Part shown: positions 1-5,160 of the stretch, in pieces | Layout of the letters: every line of letters begins with the position of its first letter | Numbering within the stretch: position 1 is the stretch's first letter | Assembly: GCA_964648005.1 (NCBI GenBank) | Contig: CAZYKR010000121.1 | Location: 1-12,628 of the forward strand | From: JAGQTE01 sp964648005 | Lineage (GTDB): Bacteria > Actinomycetota > Acidimicrobiia > Acidimicrobiales > Acidimicrobilacustridaceae | Reading direction: 5' to 3' | DNA: 12,628 nucleotides | Made by a program: the position numbers and the translations under genes | The notes under the pieces: generated by a model | What the model saw: only the letters and a program-made list of their open reading frames with translations | The model's database searches: none | Told to the model about the DNA's origin: nothing

Positions 1-215
1 AGCGGGTCGGGGTGCCAGCCCGCGGGGACGGTCGGCGGTGGGAGCGTCACGGTGGCGGCGTTCATGGTCTGCTTGTGTTGGCGGGCGAGGAGCTTGGTCT
101 GCTCCTTGACAGCCTTCTTCGTGGCCTTCGTGTTGCGGGCGATCCGTTCCTTGTCGGAACGGAAGTCGACCAGCCCGCCGGTGCTCACGGACGTGAGCTT
201 GCGCATGATCCCCAC
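1..215 (-). CDS. DUF2510-domain protein, N-terminal part (runs off left edge)
   Basis: The minus-strand frame opens at a GTG (213-215), with GGAGG six bases upstream on that strand, and stays open to the window edge, giving 71 residues. It begins MGIMRKLTSVSTGG, continues through a very basic helical stretch (residues about 20-50, rich in Lys, Arg and Gln), and reaches PAGWHPDP just before the edge. GW(Y/H)PDP is the opening of the DUF2510 domain, a short Trp-rich domain of actinobacterial proteins that often precedes membrane segments or a SHOCT domain. Here the rest of the domain lies outside the window. An internal ATG at 204-206 is a possible start, but it sits about 15 bases from the SD, so the GTG is preferred. 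The gene diverges from the XRE regulator and may be its target. The function of such proteins is unknown to me. Confidence 0.72.
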   Translation of the reverse strand, partial: MGIMRKLTSVSTGGLVDFRSDKERIARNTKATKKAVKEQTKLLARQHKQTMNAATVTLPPPTVPAGWHPDP

Positions 216-315
216 GGTTCACCTCCCCGACAGCGACGCTGTCGACTGTACATGATCGTGTGCAAGTCGATGATGTGTAGAACGATCGTGGTCACGTCCG
301 TAGCGTGCCGCCGCG
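216..315. promoter_or_regulatory. Divergent promoter region with two dyads
   Basis: This 100-bp gap separates the minus-strand DUF2510 gene from the plus-strand XRE gene. It contains a perfect 15-bp palindrome, GACAGCG-A-CGCTGTC (229-243), just upstream of the DUF2510 SD. An overlapping inverted repeat pairs TCGACT (242-247) with AGTCGA (265-270). ATCGTG occurs at 255-260 and 285-290. TAGCGT (301-306) is a TAnnnT-type -10 nine bases before the XRE ATG, which has no SD. The dyads are candidate operators for the adjacent XRE protein; that assignment is inference from position. Confidence 0.5.
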
Positions 316-537
316 ATGGCACGGACCCTCTCCAACCGGCAACGGTTCGCCGCTCGACTCCGCGAGCTACGCACCGAAGCCGGCGTCTCCCAAGAACGGC
401 TCGCCGAACTCGCAGGCGTACACCGCAACTACGTCGGGGCCATCGAACGCGGTGAACGCAACCCAGGTCTCGACGTGATCTGCGCTCTCGCCGACGCGCT
501 CGACGTCGACCCCGGCGAACTCGTGACCCGCCGCTGA
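316..537 (+). CDS. XRE-family HTH transcriptional regulator, 73 aa
   Basis: This is a compact single-domain helix-turn-helix protein of the Cro/C1 (HTH_3) type. Residues 10-70 cover the five-helix domain. VSQERLAELAGVHRNYVGAI (24-43) is the HTH itself, followed by the characteristic ERGERNPGLDVICALADAL. Its 73 residues suit a stand-alone DNA-binding repressor of the kind found in restriction-modification, toxin-antitoxin and phage or plasmid modules; there is no effector domain. There is no SD before the ATG, but TAGCGT lies nine bases upstream, consistent with a leaderless mRNA. It diverges from the DUF2510 gene over a dyad-rich gap and probably regulates that promoter and its own. A short GCCCG/CGGGC hairpin (551-562) follows its stop, and the DUF2188 gene starts 79 bp downstream. 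The fold is clear; the target is inferred. Confidence 0.9.
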   Translation: MARTLSNRQRFAARLRELRTEAGVSQERLAELAGVHRNYVGAIERGERNPGLDVICALADALDVDPGELVTRR

Positions 538-616
538 TTGGAACTCGGTCGCCCGTCCGGGCAATAGGTCGATGAGGCTGGCTGTCGGGGTCGGCCACGG
601 GCGATTGGAGCGGCTC

Positions 617-841
617 ATGCCGAAGAAGGACGTGCACGTCGTGCCGCAAGGCGACGGTTGGGCAGTGAAGCGCGAGGGCGCGGGTCGAGCGTCGTCGCTG
701 CACGAGACGCAGGCAGACGCAGCCGACGAGGGTCGCCGCCTGGCGCGCCAGGACCAGGTCGAGTTCAACCTCCACGGACGCGACGGGAAGATCCGCGAGA
801 AGGACAGCTACGGGAACGACCCGCACCCACCCCGCGGGTAG
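617..841 (+). CDS. DUF2188 protein, 74 aa
   Basis: This small soluble protein matches the DUF2188 pattern almost end to end. It has VHVVPQGDGWAVKREGAGRA near the N-terminus, a central helix of the form ETQADAADEGRRLARQ, and the ending LHGRDGKIREKDSYGNDPHP. The family is widespread, often about 70-80 residues long, and has no established biochemical role that I know of. The ATG at 617 is supported by GGAG at 607-610 with six bases of spacing; an in-frame start at 572 would add residues unrelated to the family. The canonical C-terminus is intact, so the transposase unit that begins at about 842 did not truncate it. The gene is convergent with the transposase, with only 17 bp between stops, and may be read with the XRE gene upstream. 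Confidence 0.88.
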   Translation: MPKKDVHVVPQGDGWAVKREGAGRASSLHETQADAADEGRRLARQDQVEFNLHGRDGKIREKDSYGNDPHPPRG

Positions 842-858
842 GACCGTACGCTCGCAGT

Positions 859-2055
859 TCACGCTGCGGCTCGCAGGTCGGGTTCGATGCCGAGTTCGTA
901 GAACGCCTGCACGAGCACGCACAGGTTGTGCGCGACGACTTTCGCCAGCACCTCGTTCGTCTGACCCTCCGGCGAGCGGGAGAACAGGCTGTCACCGAAC
1001 TTCGCTTTGATCATCGAGAACACGGTCTCGACGTTCGAGCGCTTGTGGTAGCAGTCGAGGAACTCGTCTTGGCGGTAGGCGAACATGTGCCACATGCGCG
1101 CCCACGCCGAGCCGGGCCGCGGTTCGACGGTGTTCACCTTGAACGCGATGAACGGCGCGGCGCCGACTTCCTCCACTACGGCGGCGTTGGCTTTGGAGGA
1201 GTAGCCCTTGTCGGCGGACACCTCGGCGATGTCGAACCCTTTCGCGGTGTGGCGGACCAGGTCGGGGAAGCGTGGCGAGTCTGCGCCGGACGAGTCGGTC
1301 ACTTCGACGGCGGTGACGATGTGTGTCGACACGCCGCACATGGCGTGGACCTTGCGCCACTCGCGGGCGGTCATCTCGCGGCCGTGCTTCGTGGAGAACC
1401 AGGTGTGCGTGTTCTTCGTGCCGAACCCGGACGAGTCCACCGCGAAGTCGCGTTCGACCTCGCGCAACGGCAGCGCCGACAGCGACACCAGGTCCGTGAG
1501 GACCGGTGTCAGTTCGGGGTCGCGCAGGTAGCGGAGTACCGAGTTGAAAGCCGGGGTCTGGTCGATCAGCCCGGCCTCCGCCGCGGAGTTCAGGTCGGTC
1601 GTGAAGCGGCGGGCCGAGGTGCCGGCGTACACCTTGTAGACGACCGCGAAGATCATGTCCGACAGCGGCAGGCGCGGCCGGCCGATCGTGTGGGGCGGGT
1701 TCTCGACGTTGGCGCACAGGTCAGCGAGGAGGCTCAGGACCATGCGTTTCTCGTCGCACTGCGCCCGGTTGTACGCCGCCCAGTCCTGCGAGTAGGTGGT
1801 CTTGACGACCTCGGAGTAGTCCATGGCGGACCTGCCGGTTTCGCGTTGGATCGTGACTTGCACGGCGATGATGTGTTTGCACTCGTCCAGGCGGTCTTCG
1901 TAGTCGGGGCAGGTGCAGCGCCACGCCTGGTCGGAGGCGACGTGGACCTTGTAGCGGCCGCTGCCGGACTGGGACGGCACGATCCATTGGCCGTTGTTCG
2001 GTTCGAGCTTGTTGGTGGCTGCGATGTGCAGGGCTTTGGCCTGTCGGGCGTCCAT
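859..2055 (-). CDS. DDE transposase with N-terminal SWIM zinc finger, 398 aa
   Basis: This enzyme is predicted to cut and join IS ends through an RNase H-fold DDE catalytic core. Residues 44-64 carry a SWIM-type zinc finger, Cys47-x-Cys49 ... Cys59-x-His61 (CTCPDYEDRLDECKH), probably a DNA- or protein-binding module. The transposase core follows: first Asp at 207 (FAVDSSGFGTK), second Asp at 282 (VSADKGYSSKA), and Glu at 343 in HKRSNVETVFSMIKAKFGD, the N-x-x-E signature of IS4/IS5-type enzymes. The frame is intact, so the protein may be active. GAGGG lies nine bases before the chosen ATG (2053-2055). An in-frame ATG at 2062-2064 abuts GAGGG with no spacing, so it is less likely. The reading frame stays open further upstream, but those residues are unlike the family. 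The SD is within a hairpin (2065-2098). I did not assign a named IS. Confidence 0.88.
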   Translation of the reverse strand: MDARQAKALHIAATNKLEPNNGQWIVPSQSGSGRYKVHVASDQAWRCTCPDYEDRLDECKHIIAVQVTIQRETGRSAMDYSEVVKTTYSQDWAAYNRAQCDEKRMVLSLLADLCANVENPPHTIGRPRLPLSDMIFAVVYKVYAGTSARRFTTDLNSAAEAGLIDQTPAFNSVLRYLRDPELTPVLTDLVSLSALPLREVERDFAVDSSGFGTKNTHTWFSTKHGREMTAREWRKVHAMCGVSTHIVTAVEVTDSSGADSPRFPDLVRHTAKGFDIAEVSADKGYSSKANAAVVEEVGAAPFIAFKVNTVEPRPGSAWARMWHMFAYRQDEFLDCYHKRSNVETVFSMIKAKFGDSLFSRSPEGQTNEVLAKVVAHNLCVLVQAFYELGIEPDLRAAA

Positions 2056-2064
2056 CTCGATCAT

Positions 2065-2098
2065 CCCTCGTTGACTACTAGAAGTAGCGTAACGAGGG
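2065..2098 (-). promoter_or_regulatory. Hairpin covering the transposase ribosome-binding site
   Basis: CCCTCGTT (2065-2072) pairs perfectly with AACGAGGG (2091-2098), and inside it CTACT (2075-2079) pairs with AGTAG (2083-2087). In a transposase mRNA begun further upstream, the arm containing GAGGG would be buried in the stem. A TAnnnT -10 candidate on the minus strand (TACGCT, 2091-2086) would start transcription near 2079, leaving out the 5' arm and freeing the SD. This resembles the known protection of IS10/IS50 transposase genes against outside transcription. The pairing is seen; the mechanism is inferred. Confidence 0.5.
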
Positions 2099-2129
2099 GG
2101 TGTGACAGGATGACTACCAGTGGTAGCGT
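2072..2129. repeat. Two copies of a 19-bp dyad between transposase and zinc-ribbon genes
   Basis: TGACTACTAGAAGTAGCGT (2072-2090) and TGACTACCAGTGGTAGCGT (2111-2129) agree at 16 of 19 positions and lie 39 bp apart. Two of the changes are compensatory: CTACT/AGTAG in one copy becomes CTACC/GGTAG in the other, so the symmetry is conserved. Each copy ends in TAGCGT, a possible plus-strand -10; the second is nine bases before the zinc-ribbon ATG. They could be shared operators or subterminal transposase-binding sites. Confidence 0.6.
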
Positions 2130-2138
2130 CGCCCGGGT

Positions 2139-2291
2139 ATGGGACGGAAGATGGTTCAAGCGTGCGTCTGCGACCGCTGCGGCCACGTATGGCTACCCCG
2201 CGAGGGCACGACACCGACGGCGTGCGCAGCATGCAAGTCCCGCTACTGGGACACCCCCCGCCAACGCAACCCTCGGAAGCGAACAAGCTGA
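2139..2291 (+). CDS. Small zinc-ribbon protein, 50 aa
   Basis: This short gene encodes MGRKMVQACVCDRCGHVWLP and continues through TPTACAACKSRYWDTPRQRN to a basic tail. Two CxxC knuckles, Cys11-x2-Cys14 and Cys29-x2-Cys32, form a zinc ribbon. The CxxCxHxWxPR first half and the CxxCKSxYWDxPR second half recall a family of tiny zinc ribbons seen in bacteria and archaea whose function is not established. The ribbon may bind nucleic acid. The ATG at 2139 has no SD but has TAGCGT nine bases upstream (2124-2129), suggesting a leaderless transcript; ATG at 2151 is an alternative. The gene diverges from the transposase, and its promoter lies in the second copy of the dyad. Whether it belongs to the IS or to the host segment is open. 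A weak CCCC/GGGG hairpin follows its stop. The 137 bp up to the next gene otherwise hold nothing I recognise. Confidence 0.72.
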   Translation: MGRKMVQACVCDRCGHVWLPREGTTPTACAACKSRYWDTPRQRNPRKRTS

Positions 2292-2428
2292 GCTGACCCC
2301 CAGCGGGGCGCAACCGACGAACTCGGGACCTCATCTCGACCGTCCAACACCTGGCGGGCACAGCAACAGCGGCCCCCGCTCGGCCCGCTGGCGCGACAAG
2401 CGAGGGAGCGACGCTACAGAATGTCCCG

Positions 2429-3277
2429 GTGGACGAGCTACCCGATTACGTCTGGAAGATCTTCAGCGCATCGCAGCACTACGAGACCATCAACGAACTC
2501 GTGGCCGAACACATTCGGGTCGGCTTGCAGACCTCCGAAACCGTCGAAGTGGAGAACGGCAAGACCTGGCACGTGTTCAGGTGGGACAACGTCGAGCAGC
2601 CGACCCCAAGGCTCGGCCTCGTACTCGGCGACTTCATCCACAACATCCGATCGGCTCTCGACTACGTCGCCGTCGCTCTCGCAGCGGACAACGGCGCCGA
2701 GAACATCGAGCGCATCCAGTTCCCCATCTGCGACAGCACCGCTACGTGGCGGGACAACATCGAGCAACGGAAACCAGAACGCGGCCCCAGTCCCGTCGAC
2801 GGCATCCCGCACGACAAGATCGCACTCATCGAGAAAGCCCAGCCGTACCACGCCCCGCGCGCACACCGAGCCGGGCACCCGCTCTTGCAGCTCTTGCGCC
2901 TCTCGAACACCGACAAGCATCGAGAGCTTCACGTCGGGACGGTGAACGCCGCGGCCCCTGACATCATCGACTACGAGCCGAGCGGCTTCTATAAGGCCAG
3001 CCGTCGCAAGTTCGCGCGCCAAGGCACGCTGGTCGAGAACGGCGCAGAAATAGTCCGTCTCCAACGCATCGTCATCGCCGAGCCGCCGCCAGGCACGGAA
3101 GTGCAGATGCATTTCTCCGGTCGAGCAGAGGTGGTGTTCGGCCCAGCCGGGAAGCCCCCGATAGCTACGCACACCGACCTGGCGGCCATCCACGAGTACG
3201 CGAAGAAACTCGCCTACCGCCTCCGACCGTGGGACGCAGGACCCGCCGCTAGCGACCTCAGCCAGTTCGATCTCTGA
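2429..3277 (+). CDS. Conserved hypothetical protein with HNIRSALD and NTDKHR motifs, 282 aa
   Basis: This is a soluble protein with no signal peptide or membrane segment. Two motifs stand out. GDFIHNIRSALDYVAVALA (residues 67-85) is a predicted amphipathic helix, and LLQLLRLSNTDKHRELHV (152-169) is a second conserved helix-plus-turn; between them is an FPI segment (98-100). I recall this arrangement, HNxRSALDxL ... FPI ... LxxLxNxDKHR, from a broad set of uncharacterised bacterial proteins. Arg157-x6-His164 would satisfy the loose Rx4-6H rule for HEPN nucleases, but the rest of a HEPN fold cannot be judged here, so no activity is claimed. The GTG at 2429 is the first standard start after the in-frame stop at 2294-2296. 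There is no good SD; TACAGA (2415-2420) lies eight bases upstream. A terminator-like hairpin follows at 3315-3331. Confidence 0.78.
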   Translation: MDELPDYVWKIFSASQHYETINELVAEHIRVGLQTSETVEVENGKTWHVFRWDNVEQPTPRLGLVLGDFIHNIRSALDYVAVALAADNGAENIERIQFPICDSTATWRDNIEQRKPERGPSPVDGIPHDKIALIEKAQPYHAPRAHRAGHPLLQLLRLSNTDKHRELHVGTVNAAAPDIIDYEPSGFYKASRRKFARQGTLVENGAEIVRLQRIVIAEPPPGTEVQMHFSGRAEVVFGPAGKPPIATHTDLAAIHEYAKKLAYRLRPWDAGPAASDLSQFDL

Positions 3278-3314
3278 GCGGTCGAATGGCTCCGGGAACC
3301 CGGTCACCGTCGAC

Positions 3315-3337
3315 TCCGGTCACTCACCGGAACCCTT
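3315..3337 (+). terminator. Terminator-like hairpin after the HNIRSALD/NTDKHR gene
   Basis: TCCGGT (3315-3320) pairs with ACCGGA (3326-3331) around a five-base loop, followed by ACCCTTT. The stem is short and the T-run is only three bases. A CCGGG-AA-CCCGG palindrome (3292-3303) just upstream could act with it. Confidence 0.4.
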
Positions 3338-3357
3338 TGGTGCAGGCGCCGGACTTT

Positions 3358-3408
3358 CGGTGCAACCACCCGATGCGGTGCAAAGCCGGCTTCGCCTACC
3401 GGTTGCAC
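3358..3408. repeat. CGGTGCAA direct repeats with an inverted partner
   Basis: CGGTGCAA occurs at 3358-3365 and again at 3376-3383, 18 bp apart, with a shorter GGTGCA at 3339-3344. GTGCAACC (3360-3367) has its inverse GGTTGCAC at 3401-3408. The cluster lies in the gap between the accessory segment and the ABC1 gene. It may be a protein-binding array or a structured element; no tRNA or att core was recognised. Confidence 0.35.
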
Positions 3409-3410
3409 TA

Positions 3411-3446
3411 CCAGAACGGGGATGCGGCCAGAACGGGGATGCGGCC
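3411..3446. repeat. 17-bp tandem repeat, two copies
   Basis: CCAGAACGGGGATGCGG occurs perfectly at 3411-3427 and 3428-3444, and the next two bases (CC) begin a third copy. It lies immediately downstream of the minus-strand ABC1 gene and its hairpin, at the edge of the accessory region. A recent slippage duplication is the simplest reading. Confidence 0.85.
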
Positions 3447-3465
3447 GGGCCGGGCTGCGGCCCGG
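3445..3465 (-). terminator. Strong GC hairpin downstream of the ABC1-like gene
   Basis: CCGGGCCG (3445-3452) pairs perfectly with CGGCCCGG (3458-3465) around a five-base loop, three bases beyond the stop codon of the minus-strand ABC1-like gene. There is no U-run after it, as is common for actinobacterial hairpin terminators. Confidence 0.45.
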
Positions 3466-3468
3466 ACG

Positions 3469-4950
3469 TCAGGCCTCGTCGGCCTCGGCCTGGGTGGCGT
3501 CGGCCAGCAATTCGGGCAGGCGGGGCAGCAGGCCCATCAGCGCCGCCATCAGCCCGCCGCCCTCGGGGTGCACCTGCTCGACCAGCGCACCCAGGGCGAA
3601 GACCGTGCGCAGCAGCAGCGCCACCTCGACCGGCGGCTTGATGTCGTAGGTCAACATGATCCGCACGGTCTCGCCGAGGGCCCCGAGCAGGCCGTCCTCC
3701 CCGCCGAACATGATGCGGCTCACGTCGAGCGCCTCGGACGCCGTCAGCTCGGCGATCAGCGCATCGATGTCGAGCTCGGCCGGCGCGGCGCCGGCGATCT
3801 GCATGGCCTCGACCTGGCCGGCGGGGTCGCCGCCGAGCACGGAGCGCAGGAACACGATGCCGGCGCGTCGCATGTTGTGCGTGAAGTGGCCGCACGCGCC
3901 GACGCCGGCAAGCACGAGCCTCCCGCCCGGCGCCACCAGCAGGTGATCGGGCGACGGGTCGGCCCAGAACACGCCGTGCACCAGCGCCGACTCCAACGTG
4001 ATGGCGCTCAGCGCCGCCACGGTGGCCGCCGGGTCGGCGAGGTCGCCGCCGAACTGGGCCAGGGGCACGCCGAGCACCCGCTCGGTGACGAGCGCCCGCT
4101 CCGACAGGTGTGCCGGCGTCGGGTGCGGCACCGTGATCGCGTCGTGGCCACCTTCCTCGAGGACGAGCGCCAGCTCGACCAGGTTCAGGAACTCGAAGCG
4201 CAGGTCGGTGGCCTCGAGCCCGCAGCGGGTGATCAGCTCGACGAAGCCGATCGGGCCCATGCCCAGCCCGGCGCTGTCGGGCAGGATGCGGCCGAGGGCG
4301 GTGGCGAGCGACGCCGAGAACCGGGCGTCGGCGCGCAGCTGGCGGGCGATGCCCGGACGGCGCACCCGCAGGTTGGCGGGGCGACCGTCGGCCAGATCGA
4401 CGGCGTGGAGCTGGCTCGTCGGCGTCGCCAGCAGCGGGCCGGTGTCGGCGAGGCGGACCTCGCCGATCGAGCGGGCCGCCACCCACTCGACGGTCTCGGC
4501 ATCGACCGGCAGCGGCCGGATGTGGCGGCTGCGTAGCTCGTCGACGAGCACCCGCGGGAACAGCGACCCCGATCCCTCGATCACCCGGGCGACCTCGGCC
4601 GAGGCCGGGCCACTCAACGCCAGCTGGTCGGCGAACGCCTCGATCGCCGCTGCCATCGCCCAGCCTTGCGGGTCGCGCAGCGGGGTGAGGTTGGCCAGGT
4701 CGCCGAGGCGGGTGAACGTGCGCAGCACCCGCGACGTCCCGGCGGCCGCGGCATGGCGCACCAGCCGGTCCGGGGAGACGACGCCGGGGGTGGCGGCGGC
4801 GACGGCCTCGTCCGCCAGCGTGAAGCGCGTCCGCCCGAACGGCGACTCCAGGTCGTCGACCGCCTCGGCCAGGCCCGGCTCGGCGGCGACCCACGCCGAG
4901 GCGGCGGCGCGATCGGCCAGGGTCGTCGTGTGCTCGGCGTCGTCGGCCAC
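3469..4950 (-). CDS. ABC1/UbiB-family protein, probable pseudokinase, 493 aa
   Basis: The protein follows the ABC1 (UbiB/ADCK) kinase-like layout over residues about 100-360, but the signature residues are replaced. The family KxGQ motif aligns with EVAR (119-122, in GPASAEVARVIEGSGSLFP). The Ala-rich nucleotide loop is ARSIGEV (159-165). The VKVxRPG lysine segment is NLRVRRPG (193-200), with Arg in place of Lys. The ExD..EA.N segment is partly kept (LEATDLRFEFLN, 245-256). HADPHPGN is WADPSPDH (329-336), and DFG is GVG (349-351, in VLAGVGACG). Normal family members handle ATP and support ubiquinone or isoprenoid-lipid homeostasis; this one is unlikely to catalyse phosphotransfer. The GTG start is chosen because GGGGGAG precedes it by five bases; upstream residues look non-coding. 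The gene diverges from the P450 gene. There is no predicted C-terminal membrane helix pair, unlike UbiB itself. The alignment was made by eye. Confidence 0.75.
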   Translation of the reverse strand: MADDAEHTTTLADRAAASAWVAAEPGLAEAVDDLESPFGRTRFTLADEAVAAATPGVVSPDRLVRHAAAAGTSRVLRTFTRLGDLANLTPLRDPQGWAMAAAIEAFADQLALSGPASAEVARVIEGSGSLFPRVLVDELRSRHIRPLPVDAETVEWVAARSIGEVRLADTGPLLATPTSQLHAVDLADGRPANLRVRRPGIARQLRADARFSASLATALGRILPDSAGLGMGPIGFVELITRCGLEATDLRFEFLNLVELALVLEEGGHDAITVPHPTPAHLSERALVTERVLGVPLAQFGGDLADPAATVAALSAITLESALVHGVFWADPSPDHLLVAPGGRLVLAGVGACGHFTHNMRRAGIVFLRSVLGGDPAGQVEAMQIAGAAPAELDIDALIAELTASEALDVSRIMFGGEDGLLGALGETVRIMLTYDIKPPVEVALLLRTVFALGALVEQVHPEGGGLMAALMGLLPRLPELLADATQAEADEA

Positions 4951-5137
4951 GGAGGCTCCCCCAAGGTGTGCTCGAGCGCAGGCCCCGCTGCCGGCGCGCC
5001 GGCCATCTTGGCGCACTTGCGCGCCCGCCCTCAGATCTTGTGGTGCGCACCTGGGTAGTCGCGGCCCGGCACCACGCGACCGCCGGGCGGCACGTGCGCC
5101 GGGACGGGCCAACGCCATGGGGACGTGCACCGGCCGC

Positions 5138-5151
5138 GAGAACGCGTTTCA
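5138..5151. promoter_or_regulatory. KstR-like palindrome before the P450 gene
   Basis: GAGAACGCGTTTCA contains the perfect 8-bp palindrome AACGCGTT. It fits the KstR operator pattern TnnAACnnGTTnnA except for the first base (G instead of T). KstR is the TetR-type repressor of cholesterol catabolism in mycobacteria and rhodococci. The site ends nine bases before the P450 ATG, a sensible operator position. The match is seen; binding is inferred. Confidence 0.4.
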
Positions 5152-5160
5152 ATCGGAGCC

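Larger units (their letters stand above)
842..2098 (-). mobile_element. IS4/IS5-type insertion sequence (ends not resolved)
   Basis: A complete DDE transposase gene occupies nearly all of this stretch, and a strong imperfect palindrome (2065-2098) lies at its 5' side. The left limit must be at or after about 842, because the DUF2188 gene upstream keeps its full family C-terminus. I could not find convincing terminal inverted repeats or a target-site duplication. The best match is TACGCT at 847-852 against TACGCT read on the minus strand at 2091-2086, which is too short to define ends. The span is therefore approximate. Confidence 0.5.

Noticed and set aside
842..2110. Terminal inverted repeats and target duplication of the IS
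   Set aside because: Only TACGCT is shared between the two ends, which is too short to be evidence of ends in GC-rich DNA.
2056..2361. A longer transposase start with about 100 extra N-terminal residues
   Set aside because: The extra residues have no family resemblance, cross the dyads and cover the zinc-ribbon gene antisense; the SD supports the start at 2055.
658..2961. A very long plus-strand open frame (over 760 codons)
   Set aside because: It runs antisense through the transposase with a low-complexity Arg/Gly/Val composition and no domain; it is an artefact of high GC.
2429..3277. Assigning the hypothetical protein to HEPN ribonucleases because of Arg157-x6-His164
   Set aside because: The rule is loose and the motif here reads NxDKHR, a different conserved pattern; no fold evidence is available.
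3290..3410. tRNA or tmRNA remnant, or an att site, between the accessory and metabolic parts
   Set aside because: No T-loop GGTTCGA-type sequence, acceptor pairing or CCA end could be laid out; only short GGTGCA repeats are present.
5125..5160. GTG at 5125 as the P450 start
   Set aside because: It would add residues not seen at CYP142 N-termini and would place the KstR-like palindrome inside the coding region; not fully excluded because the SD before 5161 is too close.
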